Part shown: piece by piece, positions 16,393 to 25,783 of the stretch
How positions within the stretch are numbered: position 1 is the first letter of the stretch
Layout: each line of letters begins with the position of its first letter
From: a virus
Virus record (IMG/VR): IMGVR_UViG_3300007512_000011
Coordinates: 50,968 to 114,967 of that record
Reading direction: 5' to 3' (one strand)
Length of the DNA stretch: 64,000 nucleotides
Notes under the pieces: model-generated
Databases searched by the model: none
Seen by the model: only the letters and a program-made list of their open reading frames with translations
What the model was told of the DNA's origin: nothing
Program-made: the position numbers and the translations under genes

Positions 16393-19300
16393 TTACTTTA
16401 AAGTAGATGCTATATCACCTGCTGCATCGACTGCATCATCAATAAGACTGTCTCTAATCTTTGGAAGGGCTTCAGCAAGAGTGGTTCTGAATGATTCAAC
16501 AGTTCCATTTGAGCAAAATGTCATAGTGAATGAAGTATCAAACTGACCAGCTGACAGAGTATGATTTATGTTAGTTATGGCATACAGGTTATCAGCTGTT
16601 GTTCCTGTCTGTAGATCCATATAGTATTGCTGCCCATATTCGATTAAAGGGCATCCAAACGTTGTGACATTTAAAGAGGCAGGTATTACCTTCACATCCT
16701 CCACTGGTGATGTGACATTTTCACCTGCTGAGTCACCAGCTGTTATCGATCTAAGTAATAGTGCATTAGCTGCCGGACCTTTCGTATTTGCTGATAGACT
16801 TATACTTTTTACACCTGTGTACTGTGTTCCCATTGTGATGCTTGGAACAGTTTGCTTAATTGACTTCTTAATTGTGGCGGGACTTGCTGCTGCTACATAT
16901 TCAGAGAACATACCTGCTACGGCCTGGCCAGCTCTGGTATCAGAAAATCTCTTTCCAAGGTTGCCCAGGGCCGATTTAGGGTCTGTGGTTCCAGGACCTG
17001 CTGAGTCGCTGGGAGCGCCGCGATTTTTAACTGCCTCTGTTATCTGGTTACCGGATCCCTTGACAAGCGATGTAAATTCACTATCATTTAGCATCGATAG
17101 CAAAAAGAGAGAACTCTCATGAGGTGTAGCAGCCTCATCATAAATGTGTATCCTAAGAATAATCTTGCCTGTATCGACACTACTATTACCTCGAAGACCA
17201 GTTGTTTTCGCAGGAAGTGCCTCCATATAGCACTTCAACCTGGGGGGTCTAAACTTAGCAGGTGCAGATCCACAGCCATCACTCGTGTATATGCTAGTCA
17301 GTCGTTCTTGCAATCTGCTATCTATCTGCTTTAAAGACACTTGTAAGTTTTTATCATAATCCTTTAACAGTACTTTCAGATTGTCATCTTTACTATCCAG
17401 CTGTTTCTTGACCTCTGAAACTGCTTCCTCAAATGATTTTCTTGTATCCTTTCGCAACTTATAGAGATCTGTCAGCCCATAGTTCTGATCTTGAGGATCT
17501 GACACAAAATTGTTAATGATAAAGTTAAGAAATGTGAGAGTTGACATATTAGGATTTTCCTGAAGCACAGACAGCATCTCTGATTGAAATTTCTCAATGC
17601 TTATTTGAAACTGCGATATGTCAAACTTCCTTGCTCCCGCAGCCTGGTGATTAAATCGATAAAAGAAAACCTGGGTCTCGTCAAATCGACCTGATGCTGC
17701 CAGGGGAGATCCAACAAATGACATTATCAGCTTACCTAATGAAACCTGGGTGTTTGCCGTTCCGCTTGGTAAGAAGGGGTCAGTTGCATGGGGGCTCTTT
17801 AGTGCTTCGATCTTAGCAGCAATAATATCGAAAAGTGAATCTTTTGTATCCTTTAACTCACCGCCGGTTCCATCTGGGCCGACAAGTCTTGTGATGAGAA
17901 GACCCAGCTGTGACTGTGCAAGCAGTACTCCTCCCGGTTGAGGCTCTAAGATTTTTAAAAATTCATTGAACAGATCACGACTAATAACTGACGAGGGTGA
18001 CCTAGCGTTTCCTAAATTTACAGAGACCTCTTGGCGTATCTCAGCTGCTCTTTCACTTGAATCGCTTACATCGGATAGCTTTTTTGCAAGAATCGACTGT
18101 ATCAAAGGCTTAATTTGCGAAATGGGAACGACCTCTCCAGTTGCAATCGAGACATTTGAAGCATCAGCGGCGCCCCTGGAAGCGAGTCTTAAGTCTATCT
18201 TTACTTTTCCCTCGTTTGTCATGGTGTAATCTGAAGAAACGATGTGAAACATGTTCTTTGATCTTAAATTGTTTAAAAATTTCCCATATGGATTGCTAGA
18301 AAGGTCCCCGCCCTCAGGATGAGACCATCCCCACTCAATCAGGACGTTTGTGAGACCAAAGGTGTCAATTGCAACCAATGGTGCGATATCAGCAAGTCTC
18401 GACCTATCATGTAAAATGAGAGATACGTTTGCTGTCTTTGCTGACAGGAGCGCTCTCCCTAGCCCTGCAATTGAAATTCTTACACTATCTAGAGTCATCA
18501 ATGGCTTAAATGGGTCAAGTACATTTCTAGCTCCATCAGAATTTATATCAGCATTAACGAGTGTTTGCGGTGATGTAAACAGCTCCATCCCAGAAGAAGC
18601 CATTCCAGAAGAAGCCAGTCCTAAATCTGCCCTGAGCGCTGATGCACCTGCGAAATTACTAATGTCACTATCAGCAGGAACAGCGGAGCCTAATCCTGAC
18701 TTGTCATTGTCCGATCCCGCACCTAAAAAGCTTACTATGCTTAATCTTTTCATTCTCTCTTCCAGACCACCTGGCACAGAAGATATGAATCTAATGTTGA
18801 CAAAGGGTGTGCAACGAGAAAGCTCAAGTGTCGGCACTGCATTCAAAAATATCGCTGCCTCAGAAGTTGATCTAGTTGGAATTCCGACCTTTAGACTTGG
18901 AAGGACTATCGCAGAAAGAGTCGGACGTGTAAATCTGCTCGGTGAAGACACGTTGCTATTCACGTTACTAGATTTTAATTTTGAGCTATCTGCTTTTCCG
19001 GAGGCGGCGTTTGTGGGGCATGATGAGATCATCTGTCTGACACTTGATCGACCCGAAACAGATTTCCCTCTTTCAACTTTTTGTCTTATCAGGTTAGTTT
19101 TCTCTTTTAGGGCAACTGCTTTTTCTTCCAGGGTGGCGTTCTCAGGAAGCTCTGGGCTGTCTATTGGAAGGAGATCCTCCGCAGGAGTGACTCCCTTCTC
19201 ATTAACAAAAAAGTCTGGGACTGGGAGTGACCCAAGATCCTCAAAGTAAACTTTAGCAAACTGACGTACATCTTTAACACCCAGCCTGTCAGAGATTCCA

Positions 19301-19635
19301 CCTCCGATGAATCCCAGATCCTTGGCCAGCTCACCAAGGATTTGCTTAGTAAAGTACGCACCCTCAGTGTTGTCTACAAGAACCTGCTGCAATTCATAAA
19401 TTGTTTCTGCATCGTCTCCTGAGAGAATCGGTATGTTCTCATCTACACCTATTTTTGCTGCGTCTAGCACATATCTCGCAATTGAAGAACCGCCGGCTTC
19501 AGCTGTCAACCTTATAATGTCATCACGACCAACTATTGCAAAATACTGGAGAAGAGCCTGGGTTGACTCTGCAAGCTTTGTCTTGGGCGTGCCCAGCTTG
19601 TCTAGGATTCCCTTGATGTCACTCAGTAATCCCAT
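16393..19635 (-). CDS. large baseplate hub-like protein, 1080 aa
   Basis: The C-terminal 200 residues contain CPLIEYGQQYYMDLQTGTTADNLYAIT followed by NHTLSAGQFDTSFTMTF, a pattern I associate with gp27/gpD-like hub proteins that form the ring at the tail tip. Residues 405-440 hold NVLIEWGWSHPEG and a long FHIVSSDY strand segment typical of large phage baseplate proteins. A helical or coiled section lies at about residues 690-760 (EAVSEVKKQLDSKDDNLKVL). Residues 363-374 (DINSDGARNVLD) match a 12-residue EF-hand or dockerin-type calcium loop. A perfect ASSGM tandem duplication occurs at residues 341-350. It follows the gp53-like gene by 3 bp. The protein is much larger than T4 gp27 (391 aa), so it may combine hub and other functions. 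Confidence 0.65.
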   Translation of the reverse strand: MGLLSDIKGILDKLGTPKTKLAESTQALLQYFAIVGRDDIIRLTAEAGGSSIARYVLDAAKIGVDENIPILSGDDAETIYELQQVLVDNTEGAYFTKQILGELAKDLGFIGGGISDRLGVKDVRQFAKVYFEDLGSLPVPDFFVNEKGVTPAEDLLPIDSPELPENATLEEKAVALKEKTNLIRQKVERGKSVSGRSSVRQMISSCPTNAASGKADSSKLKSSNVNSNVSSPSRFTRPTLSAIVLPSLKVGIPTRSTSEAAIFLNAVPTLELSRCTPFVNIRFISSVPGGLEERMKRLSIVSFLGAGSDNDKSGLGSAVPADSDISNFAGASALRADLGLASSGMASSGMELFTSPQTLVNADINSDGARNVLDPFKPLMTLDSVRISIAGLGRALLSAKTANVSLILHDRSRLADIAPLVAIDTFGLTNVLIEWGWSHPEGGDLSSNPYGKFLNNLRSKNMFHIVSSDYTMTNEGKVKIDLRLASRGAADASNVSIATGEVVPISQIKPLIQSILAKKLSDVSDSSERAAEIRQEVSVNLGNARSPSSVISRDLFNEFLKILEPQPGGVLLAQSQLGLLITRLVGPDGTGGELKDTKDSLFDIIAAKIEALKSPHATDPFLPSGTANTQVSLGKLIMSFVGSPLAASGRFDETQVFFYRFNHQAAGARKFDISQFQISIEKFQSEMLSVLQENPNMSTLTFLNFIINNFVSDPQDQNYGLTDLYKLRKDTRKSFEEAVSEVKKQLDSKDDNLKVLLKDYDKNLQVSLKQIDSRLQERLTSIYTSDGCGSAPAKFRPPRLKCYMEALPAKTTGLRGNSSVDTGKIILRIHIYDEAATPHESSLFLLSMLNDSEFTSLVKGSGNQITEAVKNRGAPSDSAGPGTTDPKSALGNLGKRFSDTRAGQAVAGMFSEYVAAASPATIKKSIKQTVPSITMGTQYTGVKSISLSANTKGPAANALLLRSITAGDSAGENVTSPVEDVKVIPASLNVTTFGCPLIEYGQQYYMDLQTGTTADNLYAITNINHTLSAGQFDTSFTMTFCSNGTVESFRTTLAEALPKIRDSLIDDAVDAAGDIASTLK
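18514..18549 (-). other. EF-hand/dockerin-like calcium loop in the hub-like protein
   Basis: Residues D363-I-N-S-D-G-A-R-N-V-L-D374 fit D.[DN].DG.....[DE] with ligands at positions 1, 3, 5 and 12 and Gly at 6. This is a sequence match only; a single loop without a clear second loop could bind calcium or be coincidental. Confidence 0.5.
18586..18615 (-). repeat. 15-bp tandem duplication (ASSGM twice)
   Basis: Two adjacent 15-base units that differ at one position, encoding ASSGM-ASSGM within the hub-like protein. The near identity suggests a recent slippage or duplication event that keeps the frame. Confidence 0.8.
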
Positions 19636-19638
19636 AGC

Positions 19639-19935
19639 TCACCTAATCAGGTCAAAAACTCTGTCGAGGGCTGTCGGAACCTTGACAATTGTTCCCGGTG
19701 GGACCTGCAATGCCCACCCAATACCTGAAGCTGCTGCAAGAATCCACCATAAATCTGAAGATCCGTAGATCTGTCCAGCAAGATGATCGAGACGAACGTT
19801 CTCCTTTATCACAGTTGTGTTATAAGGCAGGTCTCCCTGCAATACTGCATTAAAAATTCGAGATGACGCCTCACTTGTTGCAAACTGCTTTCGACCCAGG
19901 ATTTTAGATGTGTATGCATAACGACTAGTTGCCAT
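19639..19935 (-). CDS. baseplate wedge protein, gp53/LysM-like
   Basis: 98 aa. Residues about 40-90 read VRLDHLAGQIYGSSDLWWIL then PPGTIVKVP, the LysM-like pattern found in T4 gp53 and related wedge proteins, in which a short helix-strand unit with YG....WW binds other baseplate parts rather than peptidoglycan. The small size matches a minimal version (T4 gp53 is 196 aa). It lies between two very large baseplate genes with gaps of only 2-3 bp, so its product is probably made in step with theirs. Confidence 0.75.
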   Translation of the reverse strand: MATSRYAYTSKILGRKQFATSEASSRIFNAVLQGDLPYNTTVIKENVRLDHLAGQIYGSSDLWWILAAASGIGWALQVPPGTIVKVPTALDRVFDLIR

Positions 19936-19937
19936 AT

Positions 19938-22900
19938 CTAATCTCCCCTCTCACTGTCAATAGAGCTAAAAGTGCTAGCTGTACGATTGCCATCATTATA
20001 TTTCGACTTTGAGCCCTCTCCATTATCATCAGCAACATCACCTGCAACATACTCCATAACACTTCCGACGTTATATACCGGTCCTCTGTTGAATCCGCTG
20101 TGATCGATACCAGGTGGCAGATCGTGAATCACATCAAATGCCATCGTAATTTTGCAAGCCATTGGAGCTCGAGAATTCCAGTCAATCTCCCACGGAAACT
20201 CCATCCAGTCAAACTCTAAAGACGTAATTGCGCCAGCCAGGCCCCTGCCTCGAGATGAATTAAATGACTTGACAATTGGATTGTTGTCCTCATCCATAAA
20301 TCTATCCACATTAGAAAGATTTGGTGATATTTGGTCAGCTGGAATTCCGGTAGCCTTAGCAGCAGTATTTACCACTGTGTCAAGAAGGGCCTCAGCAACC
20401 ACCCCTACTCCCAGGGTGGGTAGGACTGTTGTGTTGAACAAAAAGTTTGGATTTGGCATGATATCTGCATGCGTCACAAGTATTGTCTTTCCTAACATTT
20501 GATTTGAAGCATTGAGATCCACTATCTTCACCCTATACAGCGTGCGAAAGCTATTCATACTACTTCTCTTAGGGCCCCTAAATGTTCGATTATCACCACT
20601 CTTATTCACAGGCAGGTCAAGTCTGGACGATCTTTTACCGCCCAGAGAAGAATTTTTAGATTTCTTTTTCGCAGACCTAGACTGACCAAGAATCATAATC
20701 TTCAGAGGTCGCACAACTTTAATTTTTTTAGCTGTATCATCCTCAAGCATATACCCATTTCCCATGGTTGGTCTTAAAAAGTGTGTTTCAAACTTTCGAT
20801 AACCGTATGCAGAATTATTATCAGTTGCATTACTGCTTATGGTGTCTGCCACTGCTTGAACAGCACCGGGAATTGTGGAGCTGAAGTCTGAGGTGTTTCG
20901 AACAGAGTCTGGGTCCATCATTCTATTCAGAATGGTTCCAATTGCAAGTGGATTAACGAATTCATTTCTAAGGAAAGTGGACAAAGCACTACGAGCAATC
21001 TGTGATCTCTGGGTTCCTCCAAGAAGAGGATCAAAAGATAATGCTAAAGGTGAGCCAAACAATGTATAGAAGTAAGTGTTAAGATTTGCACTTATTGCCT
21101 TTTCTGTGGCAGCATCGAAAAAACTAACTGTCTTGTCAATAGCATTGGAAATCTTAGAATTGCCCATGAGCTCAGAAAGAGCGCTTGGTGTCTTAGGTGA
21201 GACACCTGTGTCGCCTATGCCAAACATTCTCGCAAGATTAAATTTTGAATAATTGCTCTTAACAACATCTCCGACACGCAATCTAATGATGGGTGAAGCT
21301 CCAAGCACCTGTGAAAACGGCTGAATAAACTTGCTTGTTTCTCCCACCTTAACCATGTCGCCCTGGGTCCACTTGGGATAGACTAGAGTCACAAGTTTAT
21401 TGATCTTGAACCACATCTCATCAAAATCCTGCTTGGAGGTCGAGACCGCATAAAAGCTTAGGTTTATCCTTCGACGGGTTCCTGCATACATCTTAACAGC
21501 ATCCATCCTTCCGTAGCCCGTCACATCACCTGAATAGTTTGGTGAGTAAGCATCTCTAAGATTACCCAAGAAGGCATGAAATGTCACGATCTCATTTGTT
21601 CTAATATCGTGAAAGTAAAACGGCACGTACTCGGCATCAAGTGTATCTTCCATGCGCTGGACAATGTCTGATGGGATTCTTGCATTGGTGCCCTCCATTG
21701 TGCTATCCAAATAGGTCTTTTCAACAAGACTCGATCCCATCATACCCTTGAGTGGGTTTGTTCCTGCACCAACTGTTCCCATTTCAATAGATGCCTTTAT
21801 AACGTTCTTTGGAACCATATACAGTGCTGGCACCGAATTACCTCGCCAGGCAAGAGACAATGCTGTATTTCCATCCCCTGATCTACTCTTTGAAATACGT
21901 GTGCTTGGGCTATCAGGCAGTCGATCCACGTTCCAAGGACCGACCTGATCGTCGACAAGACTAAAATCGTCGCTGCCGCCGGCCATGCGAAAGCTAACAT
22001 CACCAACTGTTGCTGCCACATTCAAAAGAGAGATAAGCTTATTTTCTTCTAGCTTCTTAACAACATTTTGAACTAGAGCTGAATTTCTTTCTGGTGACTG
22101 TGGAAAGATGGGTGGTGGTCCTTTGATAGCAAGGGATATCTGACCCATATCCTTCGCACCTCGTAGAACAGATCGAGCAATTGCAAGCCAGTATGAGGGT
22201 GCCTCAGCAATGTGCTGACTTTTTGACACCGCCCGCTTATCAGACCCAAGCCCTTCACTAGAAGTGGGACTCTTATTGTCAGTAAAGAAAATCTGCAATC
22301 CCCTTAGAACACACTTATCATATGGATAGTCAGTGGGTGTGATTACAAGTTTCTTTAAAAGATTAAACTTTTCGTTTAGACCTACGCTCGGCCCTTGTCC
22401 AGGAATGTATGGCCCTGGATACAACGCCTGTTCCTCAGCTATACTGGCTGATATCTGGTCAAAAAGCGTCCTCGAGGCCTCCAGCAATGCGACAACAGCA
22501 GCAATGGCCTGCGCCCTTATGACATCGGAATCAAACTGTGATTCTGGTGTGTATGTTGACCCATGTGATTTAGCAGAAGCTGTGATGTCATCGTGTGTTA
22601 GCAGATCACCTCGACCATCTCTTGCTGACACCCCTTTTTGATCACCCACATCAATGGAAGGTGCCCCTAAGGCATTTTGAGCCCTCAAGACCGCGGGATC
22701 GATAAGACGAGGTGAGATTGGTGAATCATTGTTCAGGTCATTATTATTAGAGCTCGCATTTCTCGGTAGACCCGTCTTGCTATCGCCAGGTGATAAAGAG
22801 TCATCCCATCCAGCTGCCTTGAGCATGAGAGAGAGACCCACCTGCTTTAAATCGTCCATCACAACGCTATCCGCTTCCTTGTTATAGGCTCCAAATTCAC

Positions 22901-23594
22901 GCTGCGACGTTGTGGTGCCGAGCCCTAGTGTGCCATCCTCAAGGAGGCTGACCGGTGTTGGATTATTTGCAAATCCGCTTGTCTCTGCACCGCGACGAGG
23001 TGCAAACCTGTTGCGAAACTGGAGAGAGCCCTCTGCAGCTTTTTCAACATCAGACATGTCCCTATTTCCAGCAGGAAGTGTCCTGCCTGTCTGGTCCATG
23101 GGATTCCCTTGCACATTAGAAAGAAGTTGGTGGGCGTCAACTGTCGCCTGGCCATTTCCTGTCTTGTCCACCAGATCGCTTAAAGGTACATCTGTATTGT
23201 CAAATTGTCCGCTATTAGAATACTTGCTCAGTGTAGAGCCCAATGTAGTACCCTGCCTCACGAAGGGCTCATCGACTCCCTGGTCCTCTGCAGGAGATAG
23301 CACATCACCTCGATTTGACGAAGCAGCCTCAACATTTCCTGGGTTAACCTTAAATGCCTGCTCAGGCCTAACGAGATCCACAACAAACCTAAGATAATCA
23401 CCAAGTAATCCTGTCTGGATATTCTGAAGGTCTAATAGCCTGGCGTCGTCAGCATTAGGGACAGCTGGATCACTGCCTAGATCGTCACCCTCTGACATCA
23501 TGCCATCGCCGTCGAGATCATCTAGGACATAACTAATTCTACTCTCTGTCGCACCAATTGAGGCGAGAAAGTCCTTTAAGGTTTGTCTTGCCAC
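19938..23594 (-). CDS. large baseplate/tube-junction protein, 1218 aa
   Basis: GTG start at 23594 with AAGGAG seven bases upstream, inside the end of the preceding small gene. The middle region (FHAFLGNLRDAYSPNYSG, GYGRMDAVKMYAGTRRRINL, then a KINKLVTLVYPKW segment) and the C-terminal EFPWEIDWNSRAPMACKITM with HDLPPGIDHSGFNRGPVYNV resemble gp48/gp54-like tube-initiation proteins of large myoviruses. The N-terminal 400 residues are low in conserved motifs, rich in Asn, Ser and Gly, and begin with a canonical EF-hand loop (residues 26-37). A basic stretch (SRSAKKKSKNSSLGGKRSSR) occurs near residue 970. The protein is several times larger than T4 gp48 (364 aa) or gp54 (320 aa). A role at the baseplate-tube interface is likely by motif and position. 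Confidence 0.65.
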   Translation of the reverse strand: MARQTLKDFLASIGATESRISYVLDDLDGDGMMSEGDDLGSDPAVPNADDARLLDLQNIQTGLLGDYLRFVVDLVRPEQAFKVNPGNVEAASSNRGDVLSPAEDQGVDEPFVRQGTTLGSTLSKYSNSGQFDNTDVPLSDLVDKTGNGQATVDAHQLLSNVQGNPMDQTGRTLPAGNRDMSDVEKAAEGSLQFRNRFAPRRGAETSGFANNPTPVSLLEDGTLGLGTTTSQREFGAYNKEADSVVMDDLKQVGLSLMLKAAGWDDSLSPGDSKTGLPRNASSNNNDLNNDSPISPRLIDPAVLRAQNALGAPSIDVGDQKGVSARDGRGDLLTHDDITASAKSHGSTYTPESQFDSDVIRAQAIAAVVALLEASRTLFDQISASIAEEQALYPGPYIPGQGPSVGLNEKFNLLKKLVITPTDYPYDKCVLRGLQIFFTDNKSPTSSEGLGSDKRAVSKSQHIAEAPSYWLAIARSVLRGAKDMGQISLAIKGPPPIFPQSPERNSALVQNVVKKLEENKLISLLNVAATVGDVSFRMAGGSDDFSLVDDQVGPWNVDRLPDSPSTRISKSRSGDGNTALSLAWRGNSVPALYMVPKNVIKASIEMGTVGAGTNPLKGMMGSSLVEKTYLDSTMEGTNARIPSDIVQRMEDTLDAEYVPFYFHDIRTNEIVTFHAFLGNLRDAYSPNYSGDVTGYGRMDAVKMYAGTRRRINLSFYAVSTSKQDFDEMWFKINKLVTLVYPKWTQGDMVKVGETSKFIQPFSQVLGASPIIRLRVGDVVKSNYSKFNLARMFGIGDTGVSPKTPSALSELMGNSKISNAIDKTVSFFDAATEKAISANLNTYFYTLFGSPLALSFDPLLGGTQRSQIARSALSTFLRNEFVNPLAIGTILNRMMDPDSVRNTSDFSSTIPGAVQAVADTISSNATDNNSAYGYRKFETHFLRPTMGNGYMLEDDTAKKIKVVRPLKIMILGQSRSAKKKSKNSSLGGKRSSRLDLPVNKSGDNRTFRGPKRSSMNSFRTLYRVKIVDLNASNQMLGKTILVTHADIMPNPNFLFNTTVLPTLGVGVVAEALLDTVVNTAAKATGIPADQISPNLSNVDRFMDEDNNPIVKSFNSSRGRGLAGAITSLEFDWMEFPWEIDWNSRAPMACKITMAFDVIHDLPPGIDHSGFNRGPVYNVGSVMEYVAGDVADDNGEGSKSKYNDGNRTASTFSSIDSERGD
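23484..23519 (-). other. EF-hand calcium loop in the 1218-aa baseplate protein
   Basis: Residues D26-L-D-G-D-G-M-M-S-E-G-D37 match the canonical 12-residue loop: acids at 1, 3, 5 and 12, Gly at 6, and a hydrophobic residue at 8. It is preceded by a plausible helix (residues 14-25). Confidence 0.6.
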
Positions 23595-23815
23595 GCCTTG
23601 ACTCCTTCAGGTGTAAGTAGATCGTCTAGCTCATCTAGGACTGATGTCCTGTCATCCTTGCTCATAAGAAGTGACTTCATCCCATCATTTATTTGTTGTA
23701 GCTTCTCTGATAGCCTCTCAATCTCGGTCTCTACAAGCTCCTTGTCAGCAGGTGTCAAATTCTCAAGCACCTCCTGATAAAGATCGTTTGCTTTTACACG
23801 GTCGAATAAGCTCAT
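23576..23815 (-). CDS. small coiled-coil protein, 79 aa
   Basis: Not recognised. Almost entirely helical and charged, with a heptad-like section ELVETEIERLSEKLQQINDG (residues 25-44) and a Leu/Asp-rich end. The start overlaps the tape measure stop (ATGA) and the end overlaps the next gene by 19 bp, so it is translationally coupled on both sides. The position between tape measure and baseplate genes suggests an assembly factor or small hub component. Confidence 0.7.
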   Translation of the reverse strand: MSLFDRVKANDLYQEVLENLTPADKELVETEIERLSEKLQQINDGMKSLLMSKDDRTSVLDELDDLLTPEGVKAWQDKP

Positions 23816-25743
23816 GGTCCAACTCTCTCTGTGCTTATAACTATGTTGTTGCTGCCGGCGGGATTGCTAATAATCCGGTCAATTATGGGCTGACCGTCTA
23901 GCTGAACTGTGACCTGAAGAGGCTCGGATGTCTCACCGGTTGTCGCCATGATCTGAGAGATGAGCTCCTCGATCTTCTCACCCAGGCCTGTTAGCTTTTC
24001 GACTGCATCTGCCTGGCCTAGATGAACAGAATTAAATGCCTCTAGCAAAACTTCTGTGGGACGAACATCAACAGTTATATTCTCCAAGCTCTCGGTCGTT
24101 CCCTTAACAGCAGCTTCTATCGTCTGGGCAGTGCTATTAAGACTTTCTACTGTGCTAGATGCACTGTCTGCAGCGCTGGCGAGATTGTCTTCGCCAACAG
24201 CAAGAGCGTCTGATGCAGCAGTGGCCATGCTGCTATAAAATTCTTTAGTAAAATCCTTACCAGCTTCTAGTAGTTCCTTGAGTCCACCCTCCTTAGTCAA
24301 GTCTCCCAGCTCCTTGATCTTACCCATGAACGCATCAACATCTCCTGTTGTCGCACCTAGCTGTACAGCTGAAGTGGCAAGATTTGAGATCTCTAGTGTG
24401 CCAGTTGCAATTGAGCGTGACATGTCAGCGGTGCCGATCAAAAGCAACTCATTGACAAACTTATTGATTCTGGTGGCAGCATCTGTTATGGGAACAATGT
24501 TGTCCACCATCTGTGTTATGTCCTGCTCGACCTGATCAGCGTCTATCGCACCGCTCATTGCATCCATCGCATCAGCCACAGCATTGGCTCGAGTTGGATC
24601 AATGAGTCTGTCAACAGCACTGATGTCTGTCAGACCTGTTGATTGCATAATCAACTCCTTCTCAGCCCGTGTATAAGACTCCAGTGAGCGACCTGTTGAG
24701 ACGAATCCCTCCCTGAGACGTTCTAGGAATGCACCCTGGTCCTCGTTGGCCAGCTGCATTAGCTCCATCGCATCTAGCTGCATTCCAAACACTGAGGTTA
24801 GATCACCGACGGCGGTGGCGGCTGACTCAAAGCTCTGGAACTTGCCAACTGTGGCATTTAACTCCTGGAAGTTCAAACCCGTCACGTAGAGCGCTGCGGC
24901 GATCTTGGATGCCTCCTCTGGCATTACATTACCAAAGCGTTGTGTGTTGGATATAATCTGCTCTATGTGTCCTGCTATCTCCTTGTCAGAGGCACCCACA
25001 GCTTTCGCCACCTGGCTAGAGAAGACGTTGACCTCCTTCAGCATAGTTCCGGTGGCCTTACCGGTCAGGTCCACCTCACGAGAGATAAATGTTGCCACTT
25101 GCTCTGTCGAGAAGCCTAAATTCTTACCTGTGAGTGCCATGTCTCGTGCCAAATTCTCATTTGACGATCTCATGACTGCGTAGTTTTCTGTGGCGCGATC
25201 CTCGACTAGATATCGAAAATCCTCCATGTACTCATCAACATTTTTAAAGATATCATTTATGGTTATGCCAGTTGACAGAGCAGTCTCTTTACCCAGGTCA
25301 GCATACTGTGAAATCATTCGCTCCGTGACATCAGCTGTCGTCTGCGCACTCTTATTAGATAGATTGGCGTAGTCCTCAAAGCCTCCGCCGAAAGTGTTAA
25401 TCACCCTTAGGTACTGATCGCTGAATGGTTGTGCTGCGCGGATAGCACCCTGCATACCATCAAGTATCTTTGCGAGGGCTCTAGCAGAGGAGCCCTCTGC
25501 TGCATCTGCAAGACCCATCATCTCGGATATGGCCTCAGTCGCTCCTCTGTAGCCTGCTGTTACTGCCCTCGCCTGACCGCTGGGGCGGGCCAGGTCACCT
25601 GTGGCGCGCCTGGAATCCCTTGCCCGACTTTCGGGACTGTCACCTTTTTTCGCGAGCTCCGCCCAGTCCACACCAGCAAGTGTATCTGCGGTACGCTGGG
25701 CGTCCCTGAGCAATTTGTTGATTTGATCGGCAGTCCAGGCCAT
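23812..25743 (-). CDS. putative tail tape measure protein, 643 aa
   Basis: A long, mostly helical, Ala-rich protein between the tube/hub-chaperone genes and the large baseplate genes, the usual tape measure position. The region LNFQELNATVGKFQSFESAA, then DLTSVFGMQLDAMELMQLA, and STGLTDISAVDRLI resembles tape measure proteins of large myoviruses. Residues 500-580 are a low-complexity Ala/Ser helical section (AADSASSTVESLNSTAQTIE). If the usual 1.5 angstrom per residue holds, the tail would be near 95 nm, close to T4. GGAG lies upstream of the ATG, with a late-motif copy 17 nt upstream. Assignment is from position and composition, with partial motif support. Confidence 0.65.
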   Translation of the reverse strand: MAWTADQINKLLRDAQRTADTLAGVDWAELAKKGDSPESRARDSRRATGDLARPSGQARAVTAGYRGATEAISEMMGLADAAEGSSARALAKILDGMQGAIRAAQPFSDQYLRVINTFGGGFEDYANLSNKSAQTTADVTERMISQYADLGKETALSTGITINDIFKNVDEYMEDFRYLVEDRATENYAVMRSSNENLARDMALTGKNLGFSTEQVATFISREVDLTGKATGTMLKEVNVFSSQVAKAVGASDKEIAGHIEQIISNTQRFGNVMPEEASKIAAALYVTGLNFQELNATVGKFQSFESAATAVGDLTSVFGMQLDAMELMQLANEDQGAFLERLREGFVSTGRSLESYTRAEKELIMQSTGLTDISAVDRLIDPTRANAVADAMDAMSGAIDADQVEQDITQMVDNIVPITDAATRINKFVNELLLIGTADMSRSIATGTLEISNLATSAVQLGATTGDVDAFMGKIKELGDLTKEGGLKELLEAGKDFTKEFYSSMATAASDALAVGEDNLASAADSASSTVESLNSTAQTIEAAVKGTTESLENITVDVRPTEVLLEAFNSVHLGQADAVEKLTGLGEKIEELISQIMATTGETSEPLQVTVQLDGQPIIDRIISNPAGSNNIVISTERVGP

Positions 25744-25760
25744 TAATCACTCTCCACTAG

Positions 25761-25769
25761 CATACATAT
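25761..25769 (-). promoter_or_regulatory. late-promoter-like 9-mer ATATGTATG
   Basis: Minus strand ATATGTATG, 17 nt upstream of the tape measure ATG, in a 40-base gap. It is closer to the start than most family members, so a promoter here would give a very short leader. Confidence 0.3.
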
Positions 25770-25783
25770 TGTGCTGCTAGAAA

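Noticed and set aside
18350-19249. 299-codon open frame on the plus strand
   Set aside because: It lies wholly inside the 1080-aa baseplate gene on the other strand, has a Ser/Leu/Pro-rich composition typical of antisense frames, and no ribosome site. All other plus-strand frames were dropped for the same reasons.
16393-23594. Tail lysozyme domain in the large baseplate proteins
   Set aside because: T4 gp5 carries one, but I found no lysozyme, amidase or transglycosylase motif in the 1080-aa or 1218-aa proteins.
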